Below are positions 11,364 through 23,746 of a stretch of DNA of 64,000 bases, one piece after another. The stretch is from Coniella vitis (lineage: Eukaryota > Ascomycota > Sordariomycetes > Diaporthales > Schizoparmaceae). Position 1 is the first letter of the stretch, and each line of letters begins with the position of its first letter. A program made the translations under genes and the position numbers. The notes beneath the pieces were generated by a model. That model made no database searches. It was not told the origin of the DNA and saw nothing but the letters and a program-made list of their open reading frames with translations. The stretch spans positions 4,693,001-4,757,000 of the forward strand of contig WUJK01000001.1 in the NCBI GenBank assembly GCA_011317545.1. Direction: 5' to 3'.

Positions 11364-12242
11364 TCACTTATCCTCCTCGTCCCGGTGCTCCAGTCCATAC
11401 CCACCCAACTGCGTGCCTCCCATCCCATACGTCTTGCCCTCAGGCGCCCTCCGGTTCTGACTCCGCGGACCCCTCAGCTTCAAATCCTCCTTCAACCACC
11501 CCAGCACCACCTGTCCCAGCCTCGAGTTCCCCTTCTCCCGGTCGTCCGCGCCCTGCGTCTCGTCCAGCTTCTTCAGAAACCCGTCCGTCGGGCCCCACTC
11601 GCGCACCGTGCCCAGATGCATGTGCACCAGATGCGTCGGCCACCCGGCCAGGTTGTCGAGGATGTGCGTCGCGTACACAATCGTGCAGCCGCGCGCCTCC
11701 GTCTCGGCCTTGAGCCAGCCCAGGAACTCGGCGCGGCTCAGCACGTCCAGGTCGACCGTGATCTCGTCGAGCAGCAGCACCGTCCACGGCCGGATGAGGC
11801 CCATGGCCAGCTGCACGCGGCGGCGCTCGCCGTCGCTGACGGCCGACATGCGCCAGGCCGTGTCGATGTCGAGCACGGCGACGAGCTCGTCGCGGCGCGC
11901 GGGGTACGCGTCGCCGCCGACGGAGCGCAGCAGGTCCACGACGGAAATGTCGGTGCGCACAATGGGGTTCAGGACCCACTCGAGGCCCAGGTAGGTGACG
12001 CCTTCGAGGCCGTCCTTGAAGGGGTCGACGCCCGAGATGGAGATGGTGGACGAGGGCGCGAGGCGTTTGCCGGCGAGCAGGCGGAGGAGGGTGGTTTTGC
12101 CGGCGCCGTTGGCGCCGATGAGGAGGGTGCGTGAGCGCGGCGGCAGGGAGAGGGAGATGTTGGAGATGCCGAGGGACGCGTCGGCGAAGGAGTAGGTCAA
12201 GTTGGAGACCTCGATGGAGGGCGGGGCCGGAGGGGCCGACAT
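11364..12242 (-). CDS. CAF16: CAF16-like ABC ATPase
   Basis: A soluble single ABC-ATPase protein of 292 residues; yeast Caf16, a CCR4-NOT-associated protein, is 289 residues long. Visible motifs are Walker A GANGAGKT (about 43-50), the ABC signature region VSDGERRRVQLA (135-146, with SDGER in place of LSGGQ), Walker B TVLLLDE (154-160) and the switch histidine in YATHIL (193). There are no membrane segments. The start at 12242 (MSAPPAPP) is chosen because the upstream in-frame extension encodes a low-complexity run of Phe, Arg and His from a poly-pyrimidine leader. No intron was seen. It converges with the kelch gene and is followed upstream by the 3' region of CYK3. Confidence 0.88.
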   Translation of the reverse strand: MSAPPAPPSIEVSNLTYSFADASLGISNISLSLPPRSRTLLIGANGAGKTTLLRLLAGKRLAPSSTISISGVDPFKDGLEGVTYLGLEWVLNPIVRTDISVVDLLRSVGGDAYPARRDELVAVLDIDTAWRMSAVSDGERRRVQLAMGLIRPWTVLLLDEITVDLDVLSRAEFLGWLKAETEARGCTIVYATHILDNLAGWPTHLVHMHLGTVREWGPTDGFLKKLDETQGADDREKGNSRLGQVVLGWLKEDLKLRGPRSQNRRAPEGKTYGMGGTQLGGYGLEHRDEEDK

Positions 12243-13334
12243 CGTTTGGTGTTTGGGATGTGAGAAGAGAAATGAGTGAAAGTGATGACGACGATGATGA
12301 TGGCGGCGGCGATACAAACACAACCTTGGAACCCAAGAAAAGAAAGAAAGGGGAAAAAAAAAAAAAAAACAGAAACAGCGTCTCACGTCTAGATCTGTTG
12401 CCGTGGTCCTTCTGAAATCCTGATGAAGGTGGGAAAAGTCGATGGCGTGCTCGTCGGCAAGATATCCTTCGCTCGGTGATATTTCAAGCCTAGGCAAAAA
12501 GTTGAGTCACTTCTGGAGCAGCCGACGTTGCCAGGGTTCGGGTTATGAAGCCAAGTACAGTACTGTGTACTATGTACATGCTATGTATTCTATGTACCAT
12601 GTACCTATGTACAGTACTCGCTATGTACATATAATGATGCGTCCATTGCAATTGAATTCTTCCCACTACCACATCACTCACTCATTGATGAGATGGTGGC
12701 AGTGTGCAACATTTGCCCGTATAACCATCTTCTTTCTCATATTCATACACGGATACCAAAGCTATCTTCTTCATCGATATCCACCGGAATTATCTATCTG
12801 GTTCTCGCACCAGGCTCTCTCTCTCTCTCTCTCTCTCTCATAATTAAACATTCCATCGTCCATCTTGTGATGTTGTACAAATACGCTGACCTTTCCCCCT
12901 CCAGCCATCCTATCCTCTTTTTTATCCCAAGGACCCAAGGACAAAATACATGCTTGCCGCGATGCTCCCATCCAGATATCCCCATTGTGTGCGCGTGTGT
13001 GTGTCTGTATGCTTTCCCCCTCCTGTAGCTCCCAGCCAAATGACCATTTTGTATGTGCATTGCACGCATACGAAATGAAATGTACAATCGTGGTATAAAA
13101 CAAACGCCCCGCAGACAATGCAATGCCCCCTCTTGTCAAATAAAATCAAAACAAAATGAGACGCCGGAGATGGACGACGCAACAAGATGCAAGCCCCACC
13201 AATAAAACAAAAAAACATCAATATGCCACAGTGAAAAGGGAAAAAAATGTCAAGATCAAACAAGACATGCAACAACTTTGCTGTCTTTTTCTTTCGCCAA
13301 ATGCAGGAACCAGTCACCACGAACCCATTCAGCA
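12243..13334. other. Intergenic region between CAF16 and CYK3
   Basis: No gene was seen. It has a dense cluster of ACTATGTA-like elements at about 12555-12640, a CT dinucleotide run at 12815-12839 and short GT repeats near 12990-13005. It should contain the CAF16 promoter and the CYK3 3' UTR. Confidence 0.6.
12815..12839. repeat. (CT)n microsatellite
   Basis: About 12 perfect CT units lie in the CAF16/CYK3 intergenic region. Confidence 0.95.
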
Positions 13335-16300
13335 TCACTCACAATGCCACTCTGCAAAGACACACCATTTGCCAATCCGATCTGCGAGGACCAAACCCCT
13401 CCAAACACCACGCTCCGAGCACTTGATGATGGTCTCCCACGTCCCACCGTCGCTCGTCTCGTCGTCCCCACCACTACCAACACTGACTCCCCCACCGCGG
13501 CCCCGGTCGTCTTTCCTCATAAGCCGCAGGATCTTGCCGCTCGGCGTCTGGATCGCCAACTTGGCTGGCTTGGTGCCACCGCTCCCACTCGCATCACTAT
13601 ACGCGCTCGGGTTGGACGTGGCCGAAATGCTCAAGGCAGACGACGGACGCGCAAACGGAATGGGACTAGCACTGCCATTCGTCGACGGCAACGCCGCCGC
13701 TGTCCCCTCGGGTGCAGACGAAGGGTGCTGGCGGACAGCAAACACAAAGGTATTGTTTAGAGCAAGGCGCTGGCACTGCGGTTGCGCAACGTAAATGTCA
13801 TGGCGCTGCGCGTGCGGGGTGGGGTGTCGCGTGACGAATTCGTAGACGGGATTCTCGCCTGTGTGGATAATGGGGATCGCAAACGCCATCGGGTGCGGGA
13901 TATCCTTGAGGCTGTGCATGAGTCCGCGTTTGCCGGCGTAGACTTTCAGGATGCCGTGTCCTTCATCGCCAGGGAGGAGCGCCTTCACGGTGTAGCGTTT
14001 GACGCCGCCGAACCACTCGCACTGCGCAAGGGCGCGCTTCTTGACCACATCGCCGCTCTCATAAAAGTCGCCGTCCATATCGCGGCGAAGAGCGCGCGTC
14101 TCCACCTCGGCCGCCACCTCGACGTCTGCTGGCACGTTGAACTTGATGTGCACCATTTCGAGGTCTTCGATCCGCACGAGCGAAGTGTTGTAGTCCATCA
14201 TTTGGATGTTGTTGAGAAAGTAGGGCGGGCAGGCGCAAGGTAGGTTCAGGAGGATCTCGGGGGCAACAGGCGGGCAGATATGCTGCTGTTCGTGGTCTTC
14301 GGGCATGTGTGTCCAACAAAGCTCCGTCGGCCGTGTCAAAAAGTACCAGAAATCCGCAGAGCCGCTGCCAGCGCTCGAGTACAGCGCACGTTTGTGGTTG
14401 GACGGACTGGCAAGGCAGCAGTCCACCATGCGCCACTCGCCATCAATCAGCACCGCGTTCCACCAGTGGTTGGGTCGCGGCAGCATGTTGGTCTCGGGAA
14501 TCTCGCCCGGCGTCTTGAGATAGCCGCGGACAACCTCGCAGTGCAGGCCCACTGCACCGCACATTTCCTCCACCAAGACGGCATATTCTCGCGCACAGGC
14601 TCGCTTTTGCTGAATGACGCGGCGCGTGTCGACGTCGCCGCTGCCCTCGTAGTCCTCTTCCCAGCAAATGCCCTCGGCCACCCAGGTGAAAATGGCCCGA
14701 AGCCGCTGAATGTCGCTGCGGTATGGCCTGCAGACATAGGTTGTTGCGAGGGTGATGGCTGTTGTCATGGGCGGCAGGCTCTTGATGAAGCGAGAGTTCT
14801 TGTCGACGTTTGCAAAGTTGATAACCTGGTAATCCGTCGGGTTGTGGACGGGATTGCCGTCCACGCCCTCCTCGCCTTGGATGCTACCGTACAGCTCGTC
14901 TACTGGATCCAGTGCCGGGTAGTCCAGCATCAGACATCGGTCTCTGCGCTCGTTCTTTTCGTTGCGGCTCAAGGTGTTGGATCGGTTGATGTCTCTGCGG
15001 ACCTGCACCCAGTCCGTGCCGGATGCCATGCTCAGTTCGCGGACCGTGTCTCTGTTGCTGCCCGGTGGGCCAAAGAGCCCGCCTCCTGGCGACATGAGGG
15101 AGCCCATGGAGCCCATGCCACTGCCCATGGTCGGAGGCATGGGTGACGACTGCAGCGACTGCATGGAGCCTGTGCCATTGGCGGTCGACACGCTCCCTCG
15201 GCCATTGACCACGCCCGTCTTGGCCGTGTCCATGAGCTTCTTGAAAAAATTGCGCTTCTTGGGCGTGGGGGGTGCAAGGCCTCCGAGAGCGCCCATGGGG
15301 TCTTCGAGGAAGCCGGCTTGGGATTTGGGTCGTGCAGCCATGGCGTCTGTGGCGTGGCTGCTGTGGTAACTGATGCCTGTAAAGGGAGAATCTGGTCGGT
15401 CAATGCCAAGATCATGAGCTCCATACGCACTCTGGGCACGACTCCGATTCTTGCGCGCCATGCTTCCTGCGCTCGTTGCACTGATGCCTCCTGCTGATAT
15501 ACCGCTCATCAGGCTGCGGTCTGTGCTCTGGGTCGCTGCGCTACTGTTGGTCTTGGAAGATGCGCTCGTAGAGTCCGTCTTTGTGGTAAAAGTCCGACCC
15601 AATGCCTTGCTTATCTCATAGCCAGACCGCTTGCTGCGCAATCTGCGACTTTGGCTGTCTGCGCGAGAGTCCATGGATGACTTGGGCCTCTCGAATGCCC
15701 GACCCTTGGGCGGCGGCGGAGGAGCGTCGTCGTCGTCGTCCAAGTCGTCACTCATGTCGTCGTCGATGGGTAAGGCGCTTTGTGGTGGGTGCGAGCTTCC
15801 GAGTCGTGTCTCCATGCGCTCCAAGTAAGTGCTCAGTTCAGAGTGGCGGCCGTTTTGCTCATAACCTGCCGCAGCGTGTGCCGGGCGCTGGTGCAAGGAA
15901 TCGGCGCTCGCGGTACCGTAGCCCGAGTCTCCGTGCAAGACGGCCAAAGACGTCGGGGGTCGTCGCGCGTCTCGTTGTTTCCTTCGCGACTTCTGTCCTA
16001 CCAGGTCAAAGGATGCTGGAGCCCAGGGGTCGAAGGGCGCCTCTGGAGACTCGAGTTCGGGCTCTGGCTCTGGCTCACGCGACACTCCCAGCGCATCCAG
16101 CTGCTCCATGACGCCATCCATGGCTTCGCGCAAGGGTGAGGGGGTCATGTTGATTCCCGAACCGGCATGAGAGGGCGCCGGTGAATGCGCTCGGGGCGTG
16201 TGGTAGCCATTTCGCGAGGCAGGAGGGCGATAGGGCTCGTACTCGACACGTTCCTGGTAGGGCGCATGGGGTGGTTCTTGCCTGCTGAGGTCACGCTGTA

Positions 16301-17221
16301 AACGAGGGTCAAAGGAGCTGTGGGAGCCGCGGCGGTCGTCGGGGAAGTGCATCATCCTGCTGTCATGGGAGGCGTGAGAAGCGAGGCGGGTGTAGTCCTG
16401 CGGAATGCGAGAATCGTAGGACAAGTGCGAACCGTGCCTGCTGGCGACATGATCCACATGTGACCGTGGGGCCATCTGGCTGTCATACGAGAGGCTGGAG
16501 GTGTGTCTTGGAGTGACAGCCTGGCGATGGGGCGGCGGCGGCGGCGGGACATTGTCTGGACCGTCGAGCGAGGATCGGTGGCGCTGGTGAAGCTGTGAGT
16601 TGAAGGACGGAGCGGGTGAAGGCATCCTCGGGTCATGAGCGTGGTGCAGTTGGGGGGTTCGTATCCTGCCAATCTCGTCGTGGGCGCTTCGGTTGTGAGC
16701 AACGGGAACGGGCGTGCGTGGTGGACCGCGGGACGAGTCTCGAGTGCGGACGGGGCTCTCTCGAAAGACCTCGGGCTGTTTGGCGGTGGTGTAGTGGGGA
16801 GCCTTTGCGTAGGCCTCAAAGGGCTTGCGGAAGGTCCTCGACTTTTGAGGGGTGCCCGGCGGTGGCGTGTTTTGCGGAGGCGGCATGGGGCTGGTGGTCC
16901 TGCTCACGGGGCGAAAGTCGTCGGGCAGAACCTCGACAAAGTTGGAGGGAAACAGGCCAACCATTCTCCTGTCGCGCCGCAGTCTGCCCATCCACCACGA
17001 ACCGTCGCCAGCATTGAGGCATTCTATCAACTCGCCTTCCATGAATCCCAGATCTCGCTTTGACTGTGCATGCGGCAAGACAATGCGGTCAGCATGGCTG
17101 TCCGGTCCTGGCTTGGCTATGGAGGGTGCGAACAAGCTGAACTTACCTCTCCACCGTACGAGTAGACAGCCCGGCACCAGCACGGGAAGCGCGTGGGAAT
17201 GGGAGGTGGAGGCGCCGCCAT
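13335..17221 (-). CDS. CYK3: Cytokinesis protein CYK3 (SH3 plus transglutaminase-like domain)
   Basis: CYK3 acts at the contractile ring and septum in fungal cytokinesis. Exons 17221-17147 and 17063-13335 (intron 17064-17146, GTAAGT..CACAG) encode 1267 residues. The N-terminus MAAPPPPIPTRFPCWCR leads into an SH3 domain (about residues 10-75) with the ALYDF-like strand VYSYGGE, the acidic/aromatic SWWMGRL and the end GLFPSNFVEVL. A disordered region of about 700 residues rich in Ser, Pro and Arg follows. A transglutaminase-like domain spans about 815-920, with His in NHWWN (about 891) and Asp in MVDCC (about 906). The place expected for the catalytic Cys is discussed in the findings. A conserved C-terminal part follows. 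The start at 17221 rather than the longer frame at 17267 is supported by the spliced SH3 sequence. Confidence 0.93.
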
Positions 17222-19993
17222 GGTGTCGTGGAGATGCCCAGCCAGCAAGGCAGGCCAGTGAGAGCAAGCGAGCGGCGAGAAGCAGGCCGAGGACGAAGGA
17301 AGGAGAAGGACAAGGACAACTTTAGACGCGAAGCAAGACGATGGACAGCATCTTAGAGAGACAGAGAAGAGGTACTTTCTGCCTGGGGAGGAATTGGATG
17401 CGACTGATTGGCCTGGCTTGACGAACGCTCTTGTTCTTGTGGTCCAATGCGCAGAGCAGCCAGTCGTGTGAAACGGAGAGGTGGTCGAGGTGGAGGTTGT
17501 GTTGAGCGAGTGAGTTATGTTGTGTGCTGGATGGTGGATGGTGGATGGTGGGGCCAGGGAGCCATGCAGTTCCTCGTGCCGTCACAGGGACCTATCTGGG
17601 TGGCTGGGGAAGGTGCGGTGCTTTGAAACAGGCGCAAGGGTGCTGTTCAGTGGGCTGCTCTGTACTGGGACAGCAGGCCAGGCGCACAGCAGTACATGGT
17701 GCATGTCACCGTCGCAATAGCCTGCTATGTAGTCTGGTATAGGAGGTGGCTCTAGCGAGGTGGATTGGGCCTCTTGGCTTCTAAGAGGAGAGGCCATCAC
17801 TGCATCACTGCTGGCAGCCAGAATCCGTGTTCAGAGTCAGTTTTTACCATATCATAATGTTGCACTCCTACTCCCAGTACTTACGACCTGTGACACTAGA
17901 AGTACTTGTAGGTACAGGGGGCCTGAGGAACGAGCTCAGAACTGTGCAGGTAGTGCCCCCGGGCCGCGTTATCCCAGCCACTGGAACGAGCACCCCAGGG
18001 TACTCCCAGCTTCAGCCTCAGTGGGGCTGCAGCTGTCGGTTGTTTCCGTAGCAGCCAACCACTGCAGCACATAGGACCAGGTACTATGTACTATGTAAAC
18101 AAACCAGCCAGCCAACCAGCCAGCCAGTGTTTCCCACTGTTCCAGAATTGCTTCTGGGAAAGGGGAGCAGCGCAAGCCAGGAAACTCAATTCTCCCGTCT
18201 GGACTGGGAGGCTTTTTTTCCCTTTCCTTTTTGGGTCGATATGCCTTTACCTAGATAAGCTTTTCTACAACTTTCTCATCCTACTCTACATAGTACGTGC
18301 GTCGGTCTTCACAAATGGGCCCTGCACGGAATTATGCATTCCAGCGCATACAAAATACAATGTATTGTGCTTTACCGACGCACCCAGCACAACAAGCCAG
18401 CACGCTCATGTAAGGATGCGTTGTCCAGTGCACTTCAATTCTCCTCAATCCCCATTCCATTCAATCCAGGACTATATTCACCCGAGCTATTTTTCCCACC
18501 CTTCTCTGGTCATTCGATTTCCCTTCTATATCTCCGAACAAGTGGAGAGTGTGCCCGCCTCACCCTGCCCGACTACTCGCCAGGCAAACTGGTTTTGGTG
18601 CCCTACTACCACATGGCCAAACCATAATTTGCCAGAATCCACAGAGCCCGGATACGTGAGGTCCTTCGAGATCATAAACGAGCAGAGAGAATCACTGCTG
18701 CCCATGTCGTTTTGATGTTTAGGGGTGGTGGACAGGCGGGCAGGCCCTGGCAGGCCGGGCAGGCTGCAGGCTGCAGGTATGTTCCATGCACGGAAGCAGC
18801 CCGTTAGTGCAACGTTTGACTTGTTCCTCTGCCTTTTACACAAGGTGCGGGCCATGCTTGCAGCGATTTGGTGGCAGCGTGGCAGCTGCATCATGCAGCA
18901 TGTGCTGTGTTGTATGTACCCTGTACGTATCATGTACCTATGTACCGTAGTAGCCGCTGGCCACAGCATTGGTTGGTGCTGCATAGTAGCGGCTGGAATG
19001 TGCTGTGCTATTACGCGCCCGTCTCTCTGGGGCCCGGGGCACCTACTATGTACAGTACATAGTACTATGTAGCCACTGCCAGCTTGAACAATGCCTTGCA
19101 ACCCGCATTCTGTTCTCAAGAGAAATCTTGTTTCTTCTTTCTTTTCTTCTTCTTCTTCTTCTTCTATCCAGACTATCGGCACTGCAAATCGCCCACCATG
19201 ACCATTTTGCACGTTGCAGCCTCATCGCCAAAAGAAAGAAACGGACTTTGTCATCGCCGCCTCGGAGCACACCTGCAAGCCCTGGACCAGCAGCCTGAGA
19301 ACTGTTCCCCCCCAGGCCCCTCCCACTGAGGCCAGCCGGACCAGGGGCCCTAGGTGCCGCGATTGCGCCAAACCCAGACACCACCCAGACAGCCACTGGC
19401 ACCAGATGCCACACTGTGGCCCGGGATCCTCCATCTCTTGCTGCCTGTCCGCCTGTCAGCCTGTCTGTCTGTCGCTCGCTAACCTGGACTGGGCCCAGTC
19501 CCCAGCTGTCCAGGTCCTGGCTTCGACTACAACCTTGCAGCAGCCTTCAATAGGCTCCCAACCTCTCAGACTTGGTTTATTATTTACCCACGACAAACGG
19601 ACCGTCCGACCTTCTTGTCAACAACTCATCAACCTCACCTCGCTCGCCTCCCCTGCCCCGACCTTGGCAGATCCGAATTGCGGCCGCCTTCATCTTTTTC
19701 TGCTCCTGCTTACATCACACCAGCCCGCCTCACTCCTGACGGAATCTTGACCTCGGTGTTGGTCGCTGACAGAGGTCATAAAAGGCGCTCGTTCCAGCTG
19801 TTGAGGACCGCCTTGGGGTGCCCTGGTGGCTTGGGAATTCCCATCACTGTGAAGACGGTCAAGCCGCCCGCTGCCACCTCAGCGTACCCACCCTGTGCCT
19901 CACTGGCGGTGAGAGCAAGCCAACACACCCAACCAAAGAAAATAGCACCCGCGGACAGGGTCGGTCGGAAAGGCGCCCCCCCCCCCCAAAAAA
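17222..19993. other. Divergent intergenic region between CYK3 and the GCK kinase
   Basis: A 2.8 kb region without a supported gene. It has several ACTATGTA/TACATAGT copies (18083, 18090, 18287 and three at 19045-19071), CCAGCCAA-type short tandem repeats at about 18103-18128, and a TTC run near 19134-19166. Just upstream of the kinase ATG is a C-run followed by an A-run (about 19978-19993). Confidence 0.6.
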
Positions 19994-22454
19994 ATGGCGG
20001 ACGCGGATATCGCTAGTCACTATGAGGTCCTCGAGGAGCTGGGACGTGAGTCAATGGCCCATCATGACTGTCGAGCTGGAAAAGAGGACGCAATTGACTG
20101 ACCAATGGAACTGAAAACACAGGCGGCAGCTTTGGCGTCGTCTACAAGGGCGTCGAAAAGGCAACTGGCGAGGTGGTCGCCATCAAACACGTGAGTGGGC
20201 AACGGCGCCATCTTGGTGTTGATTGTTTGCATGAGTAGCGCAGCGCAGCGCAGCGCACAGCATCGCATCTGACAAGCCCCGCGCAGATCGATCTTGAGTC
20301 TAGCGACGACGACATCCTCGAAATCCAGCAGGAGATATCAGTTCTCAGCACCTGCGCAAGCCCCTTTGTCACCCAGTACAAGGCCAGCTTCCTGCGCGGC
20401 CACAAGCTATGGATTGTTATGGAATTCCTCGGCGGAGGATCCTGCCTCGACCTGGTCCGTCTCGCCCCCTCCCCTGCCTTCTTGCTCGGCCCAGCATCCA
20501 CCATCGCTAGCCCTGCAAAACAGTACTGACAGTGTCAAATCAGCTCAAAGCTGGCAATTTCGACGAGTCGCACATTGCCATCATCTGCCGCGAGCTGCTG
20601 CTCGGCCTCGACTACCTGCATGCAGAGGGCAAGATCCACCGCGACATCAAGGCCGCCAACATCCTCCTGGCCGAAAACGGCAAGGTGAAACTGGCCGACT
20701 TTGGTGTCGCCGCCCAGCTCACAAACATCAAGTCGCAGCGCAATACCTTTGTCGGCACCCCCTTCTGGATGGCGCCCGAGGTCATTGAGCAGGCCGGCTA
20801 CGGCTTCAAGGCCGACATCTGGTCCCTCGCCATCACAGCCATGGAAATGGCCAACGGAGAGCCCCCGCTCGCAAACATCCACCCCATGAAGGTCCTCTTC
20901 CACATCCCCAAGAACCCGCCGCCACGCCTCGAGGGCCACTTTAGCAGGTACTTCAAGGACTTTGTCGCGCAGTGTCTCAACAAGGACCCTGACCTGCGCC
21001 CCACCGCCAAGGACTTGCTCAAGCACAAGTTCATTTCGGGAGCGGGCAAGGTCGACGCCTTGCAGGAGCTCATTGACCGCAAGCACATGTTTGACGCCCA
21101 GCAGACCCGGAGACTGCACCCCGTCTACTACCAAGAGACCCTCCAGACGCTCTCCCACAAGGATGACTCGGACGAATGGACCTTTGACACGGTCAAGTCT
21201 GTCGTCCCGTCCTCGTTTCCAGATGCTGCCGCCATTGCCGTCCCCCCCACTCCCAAACAGCGCAACTCGTCCGCCAACAGCAGCAACAGCAACAATAGCA
21301 ACGCGAGCAGCAGCAGCAGCAGCAGCAATGCCACCAAGGTCGAACTCGGAGATGCGCCCCTCATTGAAATATCGCCCGCCCCCACCACAATGCGCAAGAC
21401 AACCACGCTACGCCAAGTCTCAGGCCTCCTCGAACGCCGCCGCTCGCTCGCCCACGCTGACGGCAACGGCTCTCCGCGCGCCTCCTTCATGGCCCGCCAG
21501 CCCCTGCAAATGGACATGTCATACGGCAATCTGGCCTCCTCGGGCGGACGGCCGTATACGCGTGTCCCCTCTGGTGACTCCGAGTCATCGTCAGGCCAAT
21601 CATCCAGCACCTCGGCCTCGGCCGTCAGCAACAGTAGCGGGTCGTCTAATGCCGAGAACCGCGATCCGCGCAGCAACAAAAGCAGGCAGCACGGCAACGG
21701 TAACCATCACCACCACCGCTCTTCGTCCGCGCACCCGCAGTCCACCGCCACCAAGGAAGCCGTCCTGGGACATAGACTGTATGTCAAAGCACTGGAGCCC
21801 ACCGTGGCAGAGGTATACACGCAGACAGCCAGCGCAAAGAAGCGCGACGCACTAGCCAAGCTATCCGAGGCACTCGAGGAGCTCGATACCGTCGACCCCG
21901 AGGGAATGTACCAGCTTATGCAGGGCTTTGTGAACTCGATGGCCAAGGACAGGAAGCTGGGCCCCGCGCTGATCATGAAGGCACCTGTACCGCTCGTCAA
22001 GGCGGCAGCCGCTAATGCAGCCGCGGCCGCAGCCCTGGCGCAGCCTGCGCCAGAAGGATATACCTACGGAACCGTTATCAACATGAACAAGCAGCAACAA
22101 CAAACCTCGGCGCCGAATAGCCCCGCCCGGCCTACAGCACCAATCCACAACAATAACCGCCGACGCCGTGATAGTGCGGCGGTCTCGGAAGGTGCACCCG
22201 CCACGCCGTCGAGAAACGGCAGCGCTATGAATAACAACAACAACAACAACAATATTAATAATTATAATAACATCAATGGCCGATCAGATGAGAGTCGCTG
22301 GCGCGAGCATGAAAGAGCGGCCCTCGAGGCGCGTTTTCCCGGTCGTGAGGCGGCGCCTGGGATGGAGCATTGCAAGCAGCTGTCTGAGCAGCTGTATAGT
22401 CGGTGGGTGGGCAATTTACAAATGCGGTGGCCGAATGTGGCGAATGGGCATTGA
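19994..22454 (+). CDS. Ste20-family germinal-centre kinase (Sid1/SepL or Kic1/MST3 type)
   Basis: A Ser/Thr kinase of the group that acts in septation (SIN) or polarity (MOR/RAM) pathways in fungi. Exons 19994-20045, 20123-20190, 20287-20454 and 20544-22454 give 732 residues. The kinase domain starts almost at the N-terminus and shows the Gly loop GRGSFG, VAIKH with the ATP Lys, HRDIKAAN, DFGVAAQL, the GCK signature VGTPFWMAPEVI and ADIWSLAITAMEMANG. The C-terminal half is low complexity (Ser, Asn and Gln runs) around a helical segment (about 590-665) that includes VDPEGMYQLMQGFV. Residues alone do not settle whether it is the Sid1/SepL or the Kic1-type orthologue. Intron 2 carries a GCGCA tandem repeat at 20238-20257. 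Confidence 0.9.
20238..20257. repeat. (GCGCA)n pentamer repeat in the second kinase intron
   Basis: Four units lie inside the intron at 20191-20286, between the exons encoding kinase subdomains II and III. Confidence 0.8.
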
Positions 22455-23746
22455 AGCGATTGGCATCAATGCTGGGAGAGAACGGAAGGTTAGTATGAAT
22501 GGTTGCGTGTCGTTTGTGATATCTTTTTGCGGAGAGCGTGGTTTAATTTCTTCTTCTCCTTGCACAGCATTCTTGTTCGGCTTGTCTATGTTTTTTTTTT
22601 TTTTTTCTCACTCTTTCCTTGTATAAAGCAGGCAACTGTACCCGAGCGACTTATTTTACATCTCTGATCTTTTTTCTTTTTCTTCTTATCTTCTTGAGAT
22701 TACAAGGGCGCGGGTTGGGGTGTCTGGAAATAGTTTGCCTTTTCTTTCTGTCATATCCACTTTCCCCTCTGTTTTGTTTCTCCTTTCACATCACCCATCA
22801 TAATTTGGGGCTTTGGTGGCGGATTTCTGTTTCTAATTTTCTGAACGGCTGTGATGGGCTCTGGTACCTCCTTTTTCTTTTTCACTTTCTTCCAGATGGG
22901 TTGGGCTGGAACGGGATAAATAGAGAAACACGCACACACACAACAGAGACGAGCAATTTCAAGCTGGGATTGCGAATTGCTTGTTCTTCTATTACAGGTA
23001 GTGAGTGTGTTTGGCATTTTTTTCATATGGATTAGGCAAAAAGGAAAAAAAGAAAATCAAAAGAGAACAATAAATAATCAACGGTCTCGGATGAAGTGTT
23101 CTATGCCAAAGGAGAATATTTTGTACAAGTTTTTTTTTTCTGATAGGAATATGTGTAGATACACATATACATCTGAATACTGAATACCTGGCTCTTCCAC
23201 TCTCTTTTTAGGCTGTCTTTCTTTTATGCTCCCTTTAAGGATCAGTATCATTGCTCATAATGATACATTAGATTATGCACGCAGCACGACGGTAAATGGG
23301 AGAATGATATATATGCTTGGGTAAGTTTGATGGACGATCATTAGATACATTGATTGATTCACTGTTTTGACTTATGCACCGTTCTTATACACTTGTTCAA
23401 TACTAGTCACTTAAATTCCCACGGTTGAACCAGCGCAAGGGAGCCTTAGGGAGGTAATTGATTTTTTTTTTTTGGCAGATTTTGATTGGGTCTAACATGT
23501 GTGTTCTCTCATGTCATTCCCATCTCTATAGTCAAGAGTGGTTTGCAATGTTTACTATACGAGTAAAATACTGTTGTACTTATACATCCAATAAGCTATC
23601 TAGGTAACATATTAAGTATACCAAAAACACACACACTGCACACCACAAGTACCACGCCGCGAAATCGCTCCAAATCCCTAGTCCCCGAAAAAAAGAAAAG
23701 AAAAAAAGGCTAACTGCTTTGTGATTACTGGGTTTCGTATATTTAT
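22455..23746. other. Convergent intergenic region, kinase and RAI1
   Basis: A 1.3 kb A/T-rich stretch with poly(T) and poly(A) runs, probably holding the two 3' UTRs. No open frame has recognisable protein features. Confidence 0.6.

Noticed and set aside
12243..12497. In-frame upstream extension of CAF16
   Set aside because: It encodes runs of Phe, Arg and His from a poly-pyrimidine leader and would make the protein about 85 residues longer than the family. The ATG at 12242 gives the normal length.
17222..17267. Unspliced long start of CYK3
   Set aside because: The unspliced reading runs through an intron with clear GTAAGT and CACAG signals and destroys the SH3 N-terminus. The spliced start at 17221 restores it.
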